Shown: positions 1 through 10,404 of the stretch, piece by piece
How positions within the stretch are numbered: the stretch's first letter is position 1
Layout of the letters: every line of letters starts with the position of its first letter
Assembly: GCA_006176705.1 (NCBI GenBank)
Contig: QRFJ01002509.1
Span: 248,001 to 312,000 of the forward strand
Direction: 5' to 3'
Source: Cocos nucifera
Lineage: Eukaryota > Streptophyta > Magnoliopsida > Arecales > Arecaceae
Length of the DNA: 64,000 bases
Program-made: the position numbers and the translations under genes
Notes under the pieces: model-generated
The model's database searches: none
What the model was told of the DNA's origin: nothing
Seen by the model: the letters and a program-made list of their open reading frames with translations, nothing else

Positions 1-335
1 TTTTCCATTACAAATAAAATTTATTTGCGATGAAAATTTTTTATTATAAATATTCTTATTTTTTTTAAAATTTTAAATTATTTATTTATGAAAAATTATT
101 TTTGATGGAAGGTTTCCTTCATAAATAACTTTTATTTATGATAAAAATTGATATTCCATCATAAATAATTTTATCAAATATTTTAATATTTTTTAGAGAG
201 ATTTTTTTAAAAAAAAATTGATGGAATTATTAGCGATGAAATATTTATTTCTATCATTAATTATTATTTTAGTGATGAAATTTCGTCGCTAAAACTCTAT
301 TGCTAAAATCCTTTAAATATCTTCTTTCACTACGT
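1..335 (+). repeat. CACTA-like subterminal repeat block (family B-like)
   Basis: AT-rich block with repeated short motifs of the type TTAGCGATGAAA and TTTCGTCGCTAAAA in both orientations, densest at about 215-310. The same kind of motif (TTAGCGATGG) surrounds the family B elements at 33317 and 36540. In CACTA elements such subterminal motifs bind the element-encoded TNPA-type protein. The terminal CACTA motif would lie left of the window. Family assignment is by resemblance only. Confidence 0.5.
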
Positions 336-352
336 TCACACGAAGCCCACTC

Positions 353-1095
353 TTGCTCCCCAAAATCCACTCTCGCCCATCCCCTCATCTTCTCTCTCTC
401 TCTCTCTCCCTTCTCTGCTTCCACCGACTAGCGACCTATTCTTCCATTATCGTCGTCGTTGTCACTGTCGTTTCCATCATCGTTATCGCCGCCATTGCCG
501 CTGATGATAATTTTTTTTTGTTCTTTTTCAATCGTTCGGGGGTTGCGGGTGCCGTGAAGTGGTCGATGGTGGGCAGCGGGGTGTGGAGGATGGGTGCCGG
601 CTATAGAAGGTGGGGGGCGCATGGGGTGCAGGCCTGTGGGGCGATGGTGATGGGACCATGGGTTGGGGGCTGTGGATGTTTTCGTGCGCTGGCCGGTGGC
701 GGACGGTGGGATGCAGAGGGTTGGTGCCGGCTGTAGGAGGTGGGGGGCTGTGTGGGGTGCAGGGTTGTTGGGTGGTGGTGATGGGATGGATCGAGGGGCT
801 GTGGGAACTGGTGGTGGGTAGCGGAGGGGTGCTGGGAAGGATTGGGGGCTGCGGACATCAGTGGTGGGCGACGGAGGGGCACCGTAGAGTGTGGGGGGCC
901 ACAGGCACCGATGGTGGCCGACGGAGGGGCGCCGCAGATGATGGGATGCTGCGATGGTGTTCGAACACCAACAGGGAGTGGGGGTCCGTGGGGGGTGGGC
1001 ATGGAGGGTTGGCGGTGGTGGGTCGAGTGGGGGGCCACGGGTGGTGGGCGGTGGAGGGGTGCCGCTGGAGATGGGGGGCGGAGGGGCTTAATCAA
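353..1095 (+). other. Low-complexity C-rich then G-rich leader segment of a CACTA-like element
   Basis: The segment opens with a pyrimidine-rich stretch (CT repeats about 388-415) and turns into a strongly G-rich, degenerate minisatellite (GGTGGGGGGC-like units, about 540-1090). Long open frames on both strands here are products of biased composition, not genes. Position (subterminal repeats, then GC-rich low-complexity DNA, then TNPA-like exons) matches the leader region of the two other CACTA families in the window (16365-17220 and 38650-39835). I infer it is the transcribed leader of the element. Confidence 0.5.
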
Positions 1096-1341
1096 TCTTT
1101 AAATTTTAATAAATAATAATAAATAATAATAATAATAATCATAATAATTATAATAATAATAGTAAAAATAGTAATAATAATAATAATGGTAATAATAATC
1201 ATAGTAATAATAGTAGTTAGAATAATAATAATAATAGTAAATATAATAATAATAATAATAATAAGAGTAAAAGTAGTAATAATAATAATAATAATAATAA
1301 TAGTAATAGTAATAGTAGTAGTAATAATAATAATAGTAAAA

Positions 1342-1372
<31 letters not shown>

Positions 1373-1510
1373 TGGTAATACTAATCATAGTAATAATAGT
1401 AGTTAGAATAATAATAATAATAGTAATTATAATAATATTAGTAATAGTGGTAATAGTAATAATAATAGTAATAATAGTAATAATAATAATAATCAATTAT
1501 ATTAATAATA
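1096..1510. repeat. Long imperfect AAT/AGT trinucleotide microsatellite
   Basis: About 400 bp of AAT repeats with many AGT and some AAC/ATC variants. An internal second-order repeat is visible: the stretch near 1186-1250 recurs near 1375-1430. Frames through it give Ile/Val runs and are not genes. The following 1511-1689 is AT-rich with nothing recognisable. Confidence 0.9.
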
Positions 1511-1689
1511 ATAAGTTTTTTATAATTAAAATAGTTAAGTTTTTAATTATATTTTTATCCTTTTACTTGTTATAGTTTAATCTTTTTATTTATTTAGCCC
1601 ATGTATTTCATTATGATTATAATTTAATATTTTAATTTGCATTAGTTGAAGGTTTTAATTTATAATGCATATAAACTATCAGGTATGAG

Positions 1690-2045
1690 GATCCGGATTG
1701 GGTTTCGATCAGGAATCTAAGTCGGGGTCCTATCCGAGATCCGATCTGGGATTCGGTCCAGGATCTGATCTGGAATTCGATCGGGATTCGATCTAGGATC
1801 CTGTCCAAAACCCATCTAGGATTTAGATCGAGATTTGGATTGAATCTCAATCAAGATCTGGGTTAGATTTAGTCCAAGATTCGATCTGGGATCCTATCCA
1901 GGATCTGGTCTAGGATCATGTCCGGGATTCGATTCAAAATTTGTGTCATGATTCAGATCGGATCTCGATCAGGATTCGAATCAGAATCCAGGTTGGGATT
2001 TGATCCAGGATCCGATCTGGGATCTAGTTTGGTAATGATTTAATT
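1690..2045. repeat. Degenerate minisatellite of GATCTGGGATTCGATC-like units
   Basis: Roughly fourteen imperfect units of about 22-30 bp built on GATCCGATCTGGGATTC and GGATCTGATC run head to tail. No coding potential is visible. The unit sits between the leader-like region and TNPA-like exons, the same place as the G-rich minisatellite at 17440-17745 in element A2. Nothing is recognised in 2046-2440. Confidence 0.75.
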
Positions 2046-2443
2046 CATGCATTGATCTAACCTTAGACTCCTATTCAAGAGTTGATCCCAGGATCTCCAA
2101 AACGAACTCTATGAACGGCTCTTGGATGCCTCGATTTGGGTAGTTCATAAATGCATCAATATTTTATTATTGTCATGGTGTTCTTTGTTCTATTATGAAA
2201 AATTTCATCATAGTTATCTTGTTTGTTCTTTAGGTACATATTAGATGTGGTTAAAATATGATCAATCTATGTCATGTACTAGGAGAACTATAGGAAGATG
2301 CTGCTGGATTTTTTTCGAATATGAAACAAAGAACAAAACTATGGCAACAATAAAAATGATGCATTTTTGAAAGAGATAGGACCATACCTATTAGGAAGGA
2401 GTTGGTGCAGTTAGGATTCATGAATAGTTTAAGCATTGCTAGT

Positions 2444-2934
2444 ATGGCACCGGGAGCGAGACGACGACGTTCGAGTTTCCAGCCTACCCTTGAGCCTTCT
2501 CCTATTTCTACTACTGCACCATTAGAGTCGCCAGAGGGCCCCATAAAGGTGGATCCAAGTGAGGCAGGTTCAAGTGAGCTGGCCCCGACTGGTATTTTCA
2601 TATTCTTTACATAATAAAATTTGATTTTTATCTATCTAGCTATTAGATTTATAGATGGCTATCATACTAATATTTTATTCACTATTTTGTCAAACCATTT
2701 TTTATCGGTGGTGAGGCGAGGGTGAGGTTCATCGAAGAACCTTGCCCTTGAGCATTGGAGATGCAAGCACGAGGGACAGCATCTCCGCATCAAGATTTCG
2801 CCAGGCTACACTAGGTCTATTAGGAGATGGTGCGAGCCATGGCAGCTGAGCTGGGCATCATTTGCCACAGCCATGTCCCGACAATGCTCTTCGATTGACG
2901 TCAGATTACACAACCTCTGAGAAAGATCTTCTAT
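2444..2934 (+). pseudogene. TNPA-like (Ptta/En/Spm, Transposase_24 type) gene fragment
   Basis: A first exon opens with an ATG at 2444 (MAPGARRRR) and continues as a Ser/Pro-rich segment to about 2590, like the first exon of the TNPA-like genes at 22803 and 47617. After an AT-rich intron-like gap, a second exon (about 2700-2930) contains, with stops, a segment reading AAELGIICHSHVPTMLFD. This fits the family pattern of a hydrophobic Leu-Gly-Ile-Ile run followed by Arg/His-x-x-x-Pro and a Trp (here a stop). The exon is cut at 2935 by a family A CACTA end. TNPA-type proteins bind subterminal repeats and act with the transposase. It is broken by at least three stops. Confidence 0.5.
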
Positions 2935-3344
2935 CACTACTACAAAAAAGAGCTACGACAGCGGTTCATAACTGCTGTCGTAGCCCAAAAATCCACTACC
3001 GAAAACCACTGCCACTATGGCCGTTGCCATAGCTCTATGGCAGTAGTTATTGTAGTGGTTGTTTGAACCACTACCATAGATAGTCTATTGCAGCGGTTTA
3101 TAAACCACTGTAATAGATCGACCTATAGCAGCGGTTACATAACCATTGCCATAGATTATCTATAGCAGCGGTTACATAACTGCTGCCATAAGTAATCTAT
3201 AGCAGCGATTTCTTAACCGCTACCATAAGTAATCTATAGCAGTGGTTTCTTAACCACTGCCATAGATCTAATGCAGTGGTTGGCACCATTAGCACCACGG
3301 ACCTGTGGCAGCGATTGGCACGGATATGGCAGCGGTTATAAAAT
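2935..3344 (-). mobile_element. Orphan end of a family A CACTA transposon
   Basis: It begins CACTACTACAAAAAAG, the CACTA terminal inverted repeat, followed by many alternating motifs TATGGCAGCGGTT and AACCGCTGCCATA. The order of motifs matches the 3' end of A2 (25073 inward) and the left end of A3 (45321), so this is the 3' end of an element facing left, cut after about 410 bp. The flanking triplet TAT (2932-2934) would be its target duplication, but the partner end is absent. It abuts a truncated Athila-like LTR at about 3345. Confidence 0.8.
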
Positions 3345-3858
3345 CACGATCAAATTTTAGAGAACAGCATTCATCGAATCAGACAAAATTCTCAGAATAT
3401 CCTCTATAGACCGTATGTGAGCCCGGCATTGCGTGGACCACCGCTTCCTTTAGCCAATCAGATCATGCTTGTCCCTGTGAAATCTCCGAAATGCCCTCTA
3501 TAGCGGTCCACCATGAGCTGCAAAAAATTCTGACGTCAGCACGGCATAAGCGTGGCATCAGCGGGTAGTCGGTTTGAGCACGGTTGGGCCGAATGGTCTG
3601 CTGAGTTGATTTTTCTGAACCGATTTGAACCGGACCGACCGATTTTTTTTTTATATCATTTCCTTTGAAATTCAATTCTAGGCTCGTTTGAAGTCCGTTT
3701 TGCTTGAAATTTATTTTATCTGATTTAAAAAAATAAGATCTTCATATTGATGACTTTCTTTCCTATATAAAATTAACAAAAATATTAATTTTTTAAAAAT
3801 ATATAAATTTATTTTATAATTTAATACTTTTATTAGTGTATTTTTATCGCTTATCACA
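3345..3858 (-). repeat. Truncated 3' LTR of Athila-like element no. 1
   Basis: It aligns with 11770-12287, the far part of the 5' LTR, and ends TTATCACA like it. About 1.37 kb of the outer LTR is missing, and homology stops at about 3345 where a CACTA end begins. Confidence 0.85.
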
Positions 3859-3872
3859 CTCCCCAACTTAGT
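3859..3872 (-). other. Polypurine tract, Athila-like element no. 1
   Basis: On the minus strand it reads CTAAGTTGGGGAG directly before the LTR start TGTGATAAGCG. A purine tract of this form is usual next to the 3' LTR in plant gypsy elements and primes plus-strand synthesis. From here to 4932 lies about 1.06 kb with no recognisable coding region. Confidence 0.75.
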
Positions 3873-4932
3873 CATTGCTAGTCTCTTAGCAATGCTTTAT
3901 TTAATACCATATTTCTATAAGATCATCCATAAAAAAGATAAATCTAGAATTAAAGATTAAAAAGTTTAGAAAATACCACTAACTAAGCATTGAGCTTTAG
4001 AAGCAAATTTTGCAATCAGTACAATTAAAAACTTTCTTAGAGTACATCAAAGATCTACAGCACTTGTGTTCATGATGACTAACTTTAGCATTTCAGTATT
4101 AATTTAAAAGATAAAAGTATCCTCTCTTATCACCTATTTTGGTTAATTTTTTATACATTCTTAATTTTATACTCATGAAATAAGGTAGCTTTCACACTGC
4201 CCCTTTTTTTTTATGTGCTGAGCATCCTGGCCTTCCCTCCATCGTTTTACGTAAATTTTCATACTTGACCTAGGTGCAGAGACCTAGTTGCTAGACTTTG
4301 GGCAATCCATATATACTCTATCTTTTGCATTTTATTTTTAGACAGGTAGCTCTTTTCTTAAATTCAAGTTTCTTTGATTAGAATGTATATTAATTATCAA
4401 TTTTCAGTGATAATTGAATCCTCAGTTGGCCTTATAATTAATACTTACTTTGCCTTGTTAGTGTGCATGTGCAATTAGAAGTACTAATAGTCTTTTGATG
4501 ACCTAAGTAGGCTGCTAAAAGTCTGACCAACTAATCTACTTCTTTAACTTGTTACATTCATTAGCAGATACTTCTATCTTTTATCACTTGTCTAGTCAAT
4601 CTTGCTCAAGATTTTCTTCCTGACACATGGTTACATTTTTTTTTAACTTATTCTACATTGTCTCATTAGAGAAAGAAAAATAAAGGGTGCAATAAAGGAT
4701 AGGAAGAAATACACTTGTATTGGTTCAGTCTGATTCTTTGAAGTTTTAAAATTTTGCTTGAGCTCTCATTAATTTTTCTCTGCAAAATTGAAAATACACA
4801 CCAAAGCAGTAAAAGAGCAACAACAAATCACTAAAAAAGAGAAGAAAAAAAAAATGATCAAAACTAAAAAGAAAAGAAACAACCTATCTAGCAGTTCTGA
4901 TTTATAGTCTTCAGCTTGACTTTCTTTGAGTT

Positions 4933-6964
4933 CTAAGTTAGATCTTGTAATTGAAATGCTTTCTTCTCCTTCTCAAAACTTTCATCAATGTAATTTTTCA
5001 ACCTGTGACCGTTTACCTTGAAGGTACCTTTTGATTCATCAAAGATCTCTACTGCTCCATATGGAAATACCTTAGTAATTATATAGAAACCTGTCCATCT
5101 TGATTTTAGCTTTCCTGAAAACAAATATAGTCATGAACTATACAAGAGAACTTGCTATCCCTCATGGAATTCTCCTTTTATAATATGGTTATCATGACAT
5201 TTCTTAGTACGTTCTTTGTAGATCCTGGCATTCTCATAGGCATGGTGGCGAAATTTATCTATCTCATTTATTTGCATCAATCTGTTCTTTCCTGCATCTT
5301 ATATATCAAAGGTAAGAATTTTCATGGCCCAATATGCTTTATATTCTAGCTCAATAGGGAGGTGGCATGCTTTTCCAAAGAGTAGCCTATATAGGGACAT
5401 ACCAATAGGTATTTTATATGCAGTTCTATGTGCCCACAATGTATCATCTAATTTTAATGACCAGTCTTTCCTAGATGCACTTATAGTCTTTTCCAAAATT
5501 CTTTTTAATTTCCTATTAGACACCTCTACTTAACTACTGGTTTGTGGATGATATGGGGTAGCTATTTTATGAGTGACACCATATTTGCTTAACAAATTTT
5601 TAAATTGTTTATTACAAAAAGTGTTTACCTCCATCACTAATGATTGCTCTATGAGTGCCAAAATGTGTAAAAATATGCTTTTTCAAAAATTTGACAACTA
5701 CCTTAGCATTATTAGTTGAAAAAGGTGTTGCTTCTACCCATTTTGAAACATAATCTACAGCCATAAGTATATATTGATTTGAAAAAGAACTAGGAAAAGG
5801 TCCCATGAAATCAATACCCCAAACATCAAAAATTTCACACACAAGAATATTATTTAAAGGCATTTCATGTCTTTTAGAGAGATTTTCAGTTCTTTGATAG
5901 TGGTCATATGAAGAGACATAAGTATGAGCATCTTTAAATAGAGAGGGCCAATAAAAATCTAATTGAAGAACCTTATAAGCTGTTCTAGTTGGGCCGAAAT
6001 GTCCTCCTACCTTTCGGTCATGATAATGATGCAGAATTTTCTCCATTTCTTCCTCTGGATTGCATCTTCTAATGACCTGATCTGCACAACACTTATACAA
6101 GAAGGGTTCATCCCAAAAATAATATTTAACAATAGATAAGAACCTCTTCTTTTGTTGAAAAGAAAGACCAAGTAGAAAAATCTTACCAACCAGATAGTTA
6201 ATAATATCAGCATACCATGAAAACGTTCTACCTGATATAGCATAGAGGCGTTCATTTAGAAATTCCTTCTTGATAGGGCAAATATCTAATTTCTTCTCTG
6301 TGATGTTTTTCAATCTGGAAAGGTGGTTAGCAACTGAATTCTCTATGCCCTTCTTGTCCTTAATCTCCAAATCATACTCTTGTAGCAAAAGAATCCATCT
6401 GATCAATCTGGGTTTTGCATCTTTCTTGGTAAGGAGATACTTTAGAGCTGCATGGTCGGTGTATATAATAACTTTAGATAAAATAAGATAAGAATGAAAT
6501 TTATCTAATGCAAATACTACTGCCAGGAGCTCCTTTTCTGTGGTTGCATATTTTTGTTGGGCTTCAGTCAAAGTGCGGCTAGCATAGTATATAGTTTGAA
6601 AAATCTTATCCTTTCTTTGATCAAGTACTGCTTCTATGGATGTGTCACTAGCATCACACATCAACTCAAAAGATAGAGACCAATCTGGTGCTACCACAAT
6701 AGGTGCCATGACCAGCTTCTCCTTGAGGATGTTGAATGCCTGCAAACACTCATCAGAAAAATGAAAAGAGGCATCTTTACATAATAATTTAGATAAAGAT
6801 TTAGAGATTAGAAAGAAGTCCTTTATAAATCGATGGTAAAATTTAGCATGCCCCAAAAAGCTCCTAATAGCCTTAACTGAGGTTGATATGGGTAACTTTT
6901 CGATCACCTCAAGCTTAGCTCTATCCACTTCAATATCTTTATATGAAATCTTATGGCCTAACAC
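4933..6964 (-). pseudogene. pol 3' part: RNase H and integrase, Athila-like no. 1
   Basis: A 450-codon open stretch (5612-6964) starts at the reverse transcriptase connection, passes through RNase H (TLTEAQQKYATTEKELLAV, then YTDHAALKYLL) and enters integrase. The integrase zinc-binding pair of His is present, but both following Cys are replaced (SSYDHYQRT where CxxCQRT is usual). Two catalytic-core Asp are visible in GIDFMGPFP and ISDGGKHF. After a stop and shift, smaller pieces 5299-5523 (with CHLPIELEYKAYWA) and 4933-5124 (GKLKSRWTGFYI and FKVNGHRLKNY) supply the core end and the C-terminal domain. Integrase inserts the cDNA copy into host DNA. The lost Cys and breaks argue against activity. 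Confidence 0.85.
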
Positions 6965-6973
6965 TATGCCTTC

Positions 6974-7808
6974 TTATACCATCAGATGACACTGCTTCCA
7001 ATTTAACACAAGATTAGTATCCTCACATCTTTGTAAAACAAGAGATAAGTTATGCAAGCATTTATCAAATGTGGATCCAAAAATAGAAAAATCATCCATA
7101 AATATTTCAAGAAAATTTTCAATCATACCATAAAAAATAGTCATCATGCATCGTTGAAAAGTAGCTGGTGCATTACATAAATCAAACGGTATTCTTCTAA
7201 AAGCAAATGTATCATATGGATATGTAAAAATAGTTTTCTCTTGATCCTCAGGTGCTATGGCAATTTGATTATAACCAGAATATCCATCTAGAAAGCAGTA
7301 AAAGTCATGTCCAGCTAACCTTTCTAACATCTGATCAATGAATGGAAGAGGATAATGATCTTTTCTAGTTGCATCATTTAATTTTCTATAATCCATACAT
7401 ACTCTCCATCCAGTATGTCCATCCAGTAATAGTCCTAGTAGGAATTAATTCATTATTATCATTTTGAACTATAGTAATCCCATCTTTCTTAGGAACTACT
7501 TGAACAGGACTCACCCATGAACTATCGGAGATAGGATAAATAATACCTGCATTCAGTAGCTTGATTACCTCCTTTTTTACCACTTCTTGCATCTTAGGGT
7601 TGAGTCTTCTTTAGGGTTGGACTGTAGATTTATAGTTGTCCTCCATCAGAATTTTGCACATACAAATTGAGAGACTAATTTCTTTGATGTCTGCTATGGT
7701 CCATCCAAACGTCTTTTTGTGTTTCTTTAGTATTTTTAACAATTTTTCTTTCATTAAATCTGTCAAAGAAGAAGAAATAATAATAGGTAAGTGCGATGAA
7801 CCTTCCAA
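6974..7808 (-). pseudogene. Reverse transcriptase of Athila-like no. 1
   Basis: Three consecutive pieces make up the domain: 7611-7808 (N-terminal linker), 7386-7592 (KKDGITIVQNDNNELIPTRT, after ISDSSWVSPVQVVPKK) and 6974-7396 (MDYRKLNDATRKDHYPLPF, then the active-site block IFMDDFSIFG in place of the usual YMDD or FVDD). A short insertion near 7410-7435 shifts the frame between the second and third pieces. A stop interrupts the join at 7609. The domain copies the element RNA into DNA. The same domain of element no. 2 lies at 12288-12984. Confidence 0.85.
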
Positions 7809-8150
7809 GAAAACATATTGTAAATGAGAAGGAAGAGGTTTAAGTTCAAGAGTAGGTGGCTCTTCAATTGATGTCTTTGAAAAAGGAGTGGATGATCTTT
7901 CTAATTCTTCAAATTATGGTCTGTATGTGCATGGAATATATAGTCTGATCTTTAATAATTTTATGCATTCTGTTTGCCTTTCATCTTCAGTTGAACCCTC
8001 TTGTGATTGGATAATGCAAGCTTCAATAGGGTCCTCAAACCTATTTTCTAGAAAATACTCATGTACTAAATTATCAATATCATCTATACGAAAATAAGTT
8101 TGATTATCATTGGAATTTTTAATAACTTTAAAAATATTGAAAGTAACTTA

Positions 8151-8560
8151 TTAAACTCTAAGAATTAATTTTTCTTGTTGAACATTTATTAAAGCTCCTC
8201 CAGTAGCTAAAATGGGTCTTCCTAAAATAAGGGGTACATCATAATCTTCTTCCATATCAAGAATAATAAAATCAATAAAAAAAATAGACTTGTTTACCTT
8301 TACCAAGACATCCTCCACTATATCTCTTGGATATTTGATGGATCTATCAGCTAATTGAAGAGTAATAGTGGTAGACTTTGGTTCTCCTAGACCAAGCTTC
8401 CTAAAAATAGAAAAAGGCATGAGATTAATACTTGCTCCTAGATCACATAAAACATTATCAAAACTACAATCACCAATAATGCAAGGGATAGTAAAACTCC
8501 ATGGATCTTTTAACTTCTGTGGTAATTTATTTTGAAGTATTGCTGAGCATTTTTATTCAA
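8151..8560 (-). pseudogene. Aspartic protease region of Athila-like no. 1
   Basis: Reading leftward from about 8560, the minus strand gives a stretch with DLGASINLMPFSIF, containing the retropepsin catalytic triplet in the DLG form. LILGRPILATGGALINVQQ follows, with the second conserved ILGRP block. The frame is open at 8151-8420 and continues to the right without a start codon, as expected inside a polyprotein. Protease cuts the gag-pol polyprotein. 7828-8150 is a low-similarity linker to the reverse transcriptase. Confidence 0.75.
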
Positions 8561-8699
8561 ATTTATTCTCTCATACTCTTTCATCTTTTTCTTATTTGTT
8601 AGAATTTTTTTGAGAAACTTGGCATACCTGGGCATTTGAGTGACAAAAGAAATATTAATATGTAAATTTTTTAAAATTTTAAAATAATAAATTTTTTTT

Positions 8700-10282
8700 A
8701 TCTGGATGCTGTATTTATCTCTCTAAAAATGGTAGTGGCGGCATGTAGGGCTTAACATTTGGATCGGCAAATTGTATACCTGAAGACCATCCATCTGCTG
8801 GTTGTTTTGGTGACTCACGAATTTTAGTTGATGGTTCCTTATTTATAGTTGGCTCTTCAGTCTCTTCCTTCTAATGTGGCTCCTCCAGCTTTTTACCACT
8901 TCTTAGGGTGATAGTATTGACTTGCTCCCTTGGATTGGTCTCCGTGTTGCTAGGCAAGGATCCCTAAGGTCTCTCGAAAATTATCTTAGCTATTTGGCCT
9001 ATTTACATCTCTAAGTTTTGAATTGCTGCTACTTGGTCCTACCTAAGCTTAGCTTCCAAATTTTTTATAGTTGCTTCTTGATTTTGTATGAATTTGACCA
9101 TCAACTCCTCCATGTTGGACTTCTTTTTAGGTACTTGAAACCCCAGGGGTGGCTGTTGTGCTGCATTTTGATTGCTCCATAAGAAATTTGGGTTTTGCCT
9201 CCACCATTGATTGTATATGTTGGAGTAGGGATTATTTTGTTGTGGCCTAAAAAAATTATCAATATAATTAGCTGTATCAGTTGCTTTAGCAAAAGGATTA
9301 TCTATCTGATAATTGCTTGTATCGTGTCCTTCTCCATACGATCATAAGTGATGCTCTGAACATGCATAGCTGTTCCCTTCAAGTTGTTGACTTCGACTGT
9401 AAGGGTTGCAATTTTAGCTAGTAAGGTTGGCACACAATCTACTCCCTGCATAGCTACTAGTCTTTTTAGCATCATGCATTCTGTTTGCCACTGATAGCTA
9501 TTTGATGCCATCTCATTGGTCAAATCAAAGGCTTCTTCCTCCATTTTTTGGTTAATGGTTCTTTCTACTGCTGCATCAATTATAGAATGATTAGTAGAAG
9601 ATAAATCATTATAGAAAGTTTGTACCTGAAGCCATACGGATAGTTAATGATGTGGACATCTCCTTAGTAGTTATTTGAAATGCTCCCGAGCCTCATATAG
9701 TATCTCCATGTCCATCTACATAAAAGAAGTGATATCGTTGCGCATCTTGGCAATCTTGGAAGGTGGAAAGTACTTGGCTAAGAATTTTTGGACTAGGACA
9801 TCTCAAGTTATGATAGAACCTGCAGAAAGAGAATAAAGCCAACTTTTAGCTTTGTCCCATAAAGAGAAAGGAAATAATCTTAATCTAATAGCATCATCCG
9901 ACACCCCATTAATTTTAAATGTATCACAAAGTTCAAGAAAGTTAGAAATATGGGCATTCAGATCATCATGCACGTATCCACTAAATTAGATAGTTGATTG
10001 AATTATCTAAATCATCGTCGATTTTATTTCGAAGTTGTTTGCTCACACAGGTGGTCTCCTGATGCTCGAAGCTACATTGGCTACAGATGGTGTGATGTAA
10101 TCATTTAATGGATGATGTACTGCTCGAATAGCTTCATGCTGTCCCTCGGTCGCCATATCTAATCCTAGATTGATGTCGTTAGGATCTTCAGCTGCCATGT
10201 TTCTTTCTTGTTGTAGTCTTCTGATGGTCCTTTTAATTTTTGGATCTAAAGATAGTAAGTTACTATGTCCAGTACGTGTCAT
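8700..10282 (-). pseudogene. gag region of Athila-like no. 1
   Basis: The start codon at 10280-10282 begins MTRTGHSNLLSLDPKIKRTI, typical of Athila gag N-termini. Stops and shifts follow, then a segment (about 9600-9880) reading AKSWLYSLSAGSI and KYFPPSKIAKMRNDI on the minus strand, then 9302-9544 (EEEAFDLTNEMASNSYQWQ), both usual for this capsid family. A Pro/Lys-rich tail region (8740-9000) leads to protease. Gag forms the virus-like particle. At least four interruptions make it non-functional. Element no. 2 has the same order at 13933-14895 and 25074-25670. Confidence 0.75.
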
Positions 10283-10380
10283 GCACTGAATAAATTTTAA
10301 AAATAAAGTAAGAACAAAAATTAAAAATAAAATTCTAAAGTAAAGCTAGGATCAAAATTTTAATATTATTTTAGATACAA

Positions 10381-10398
10381 TCTCCGGCAACGATATCA
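10381..10398 (-). other. Primer binding site (tRNA-Asp-like), Athila-like no. 1
   Basis: On the minus strand it reads TGATATCGTTGCCGGAGA, close to the complement of the plant tRNA-Asp 3' end used by Athila elements (TGGCGCCGTTGCCGGGGA). The four changes are all G to A or C to T, as expected from decay of methylated cytosines. Five bases separate it from the LTR. Confidence 0.8.
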
Positions 10399-10404
10399 AA
10401 AACT

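Noticed and set aside
610..1116. 168-codon Gly/Trp-rich frame and its 164-codon Pro-rich antisense frame
   Set aside because: Product of a G-rich minisatellite, open on both strands, no domain.
1092..1575. Ile-rich frames on both strands, which look like membrane proteins
   Set aside because: Translation of an AAT microsatellite.
2935..3344. CRISPR-like array (short repeats with spacers)
   Set aside because: Motifs alternate in orientation, vary in length and lie at CACTA ends in plant DNA. They are subterminal repeats.
10381..10398. A tRNA gene
   Set aside because: Only the 3'-end complement is present. It is a retrotransposon primer site.
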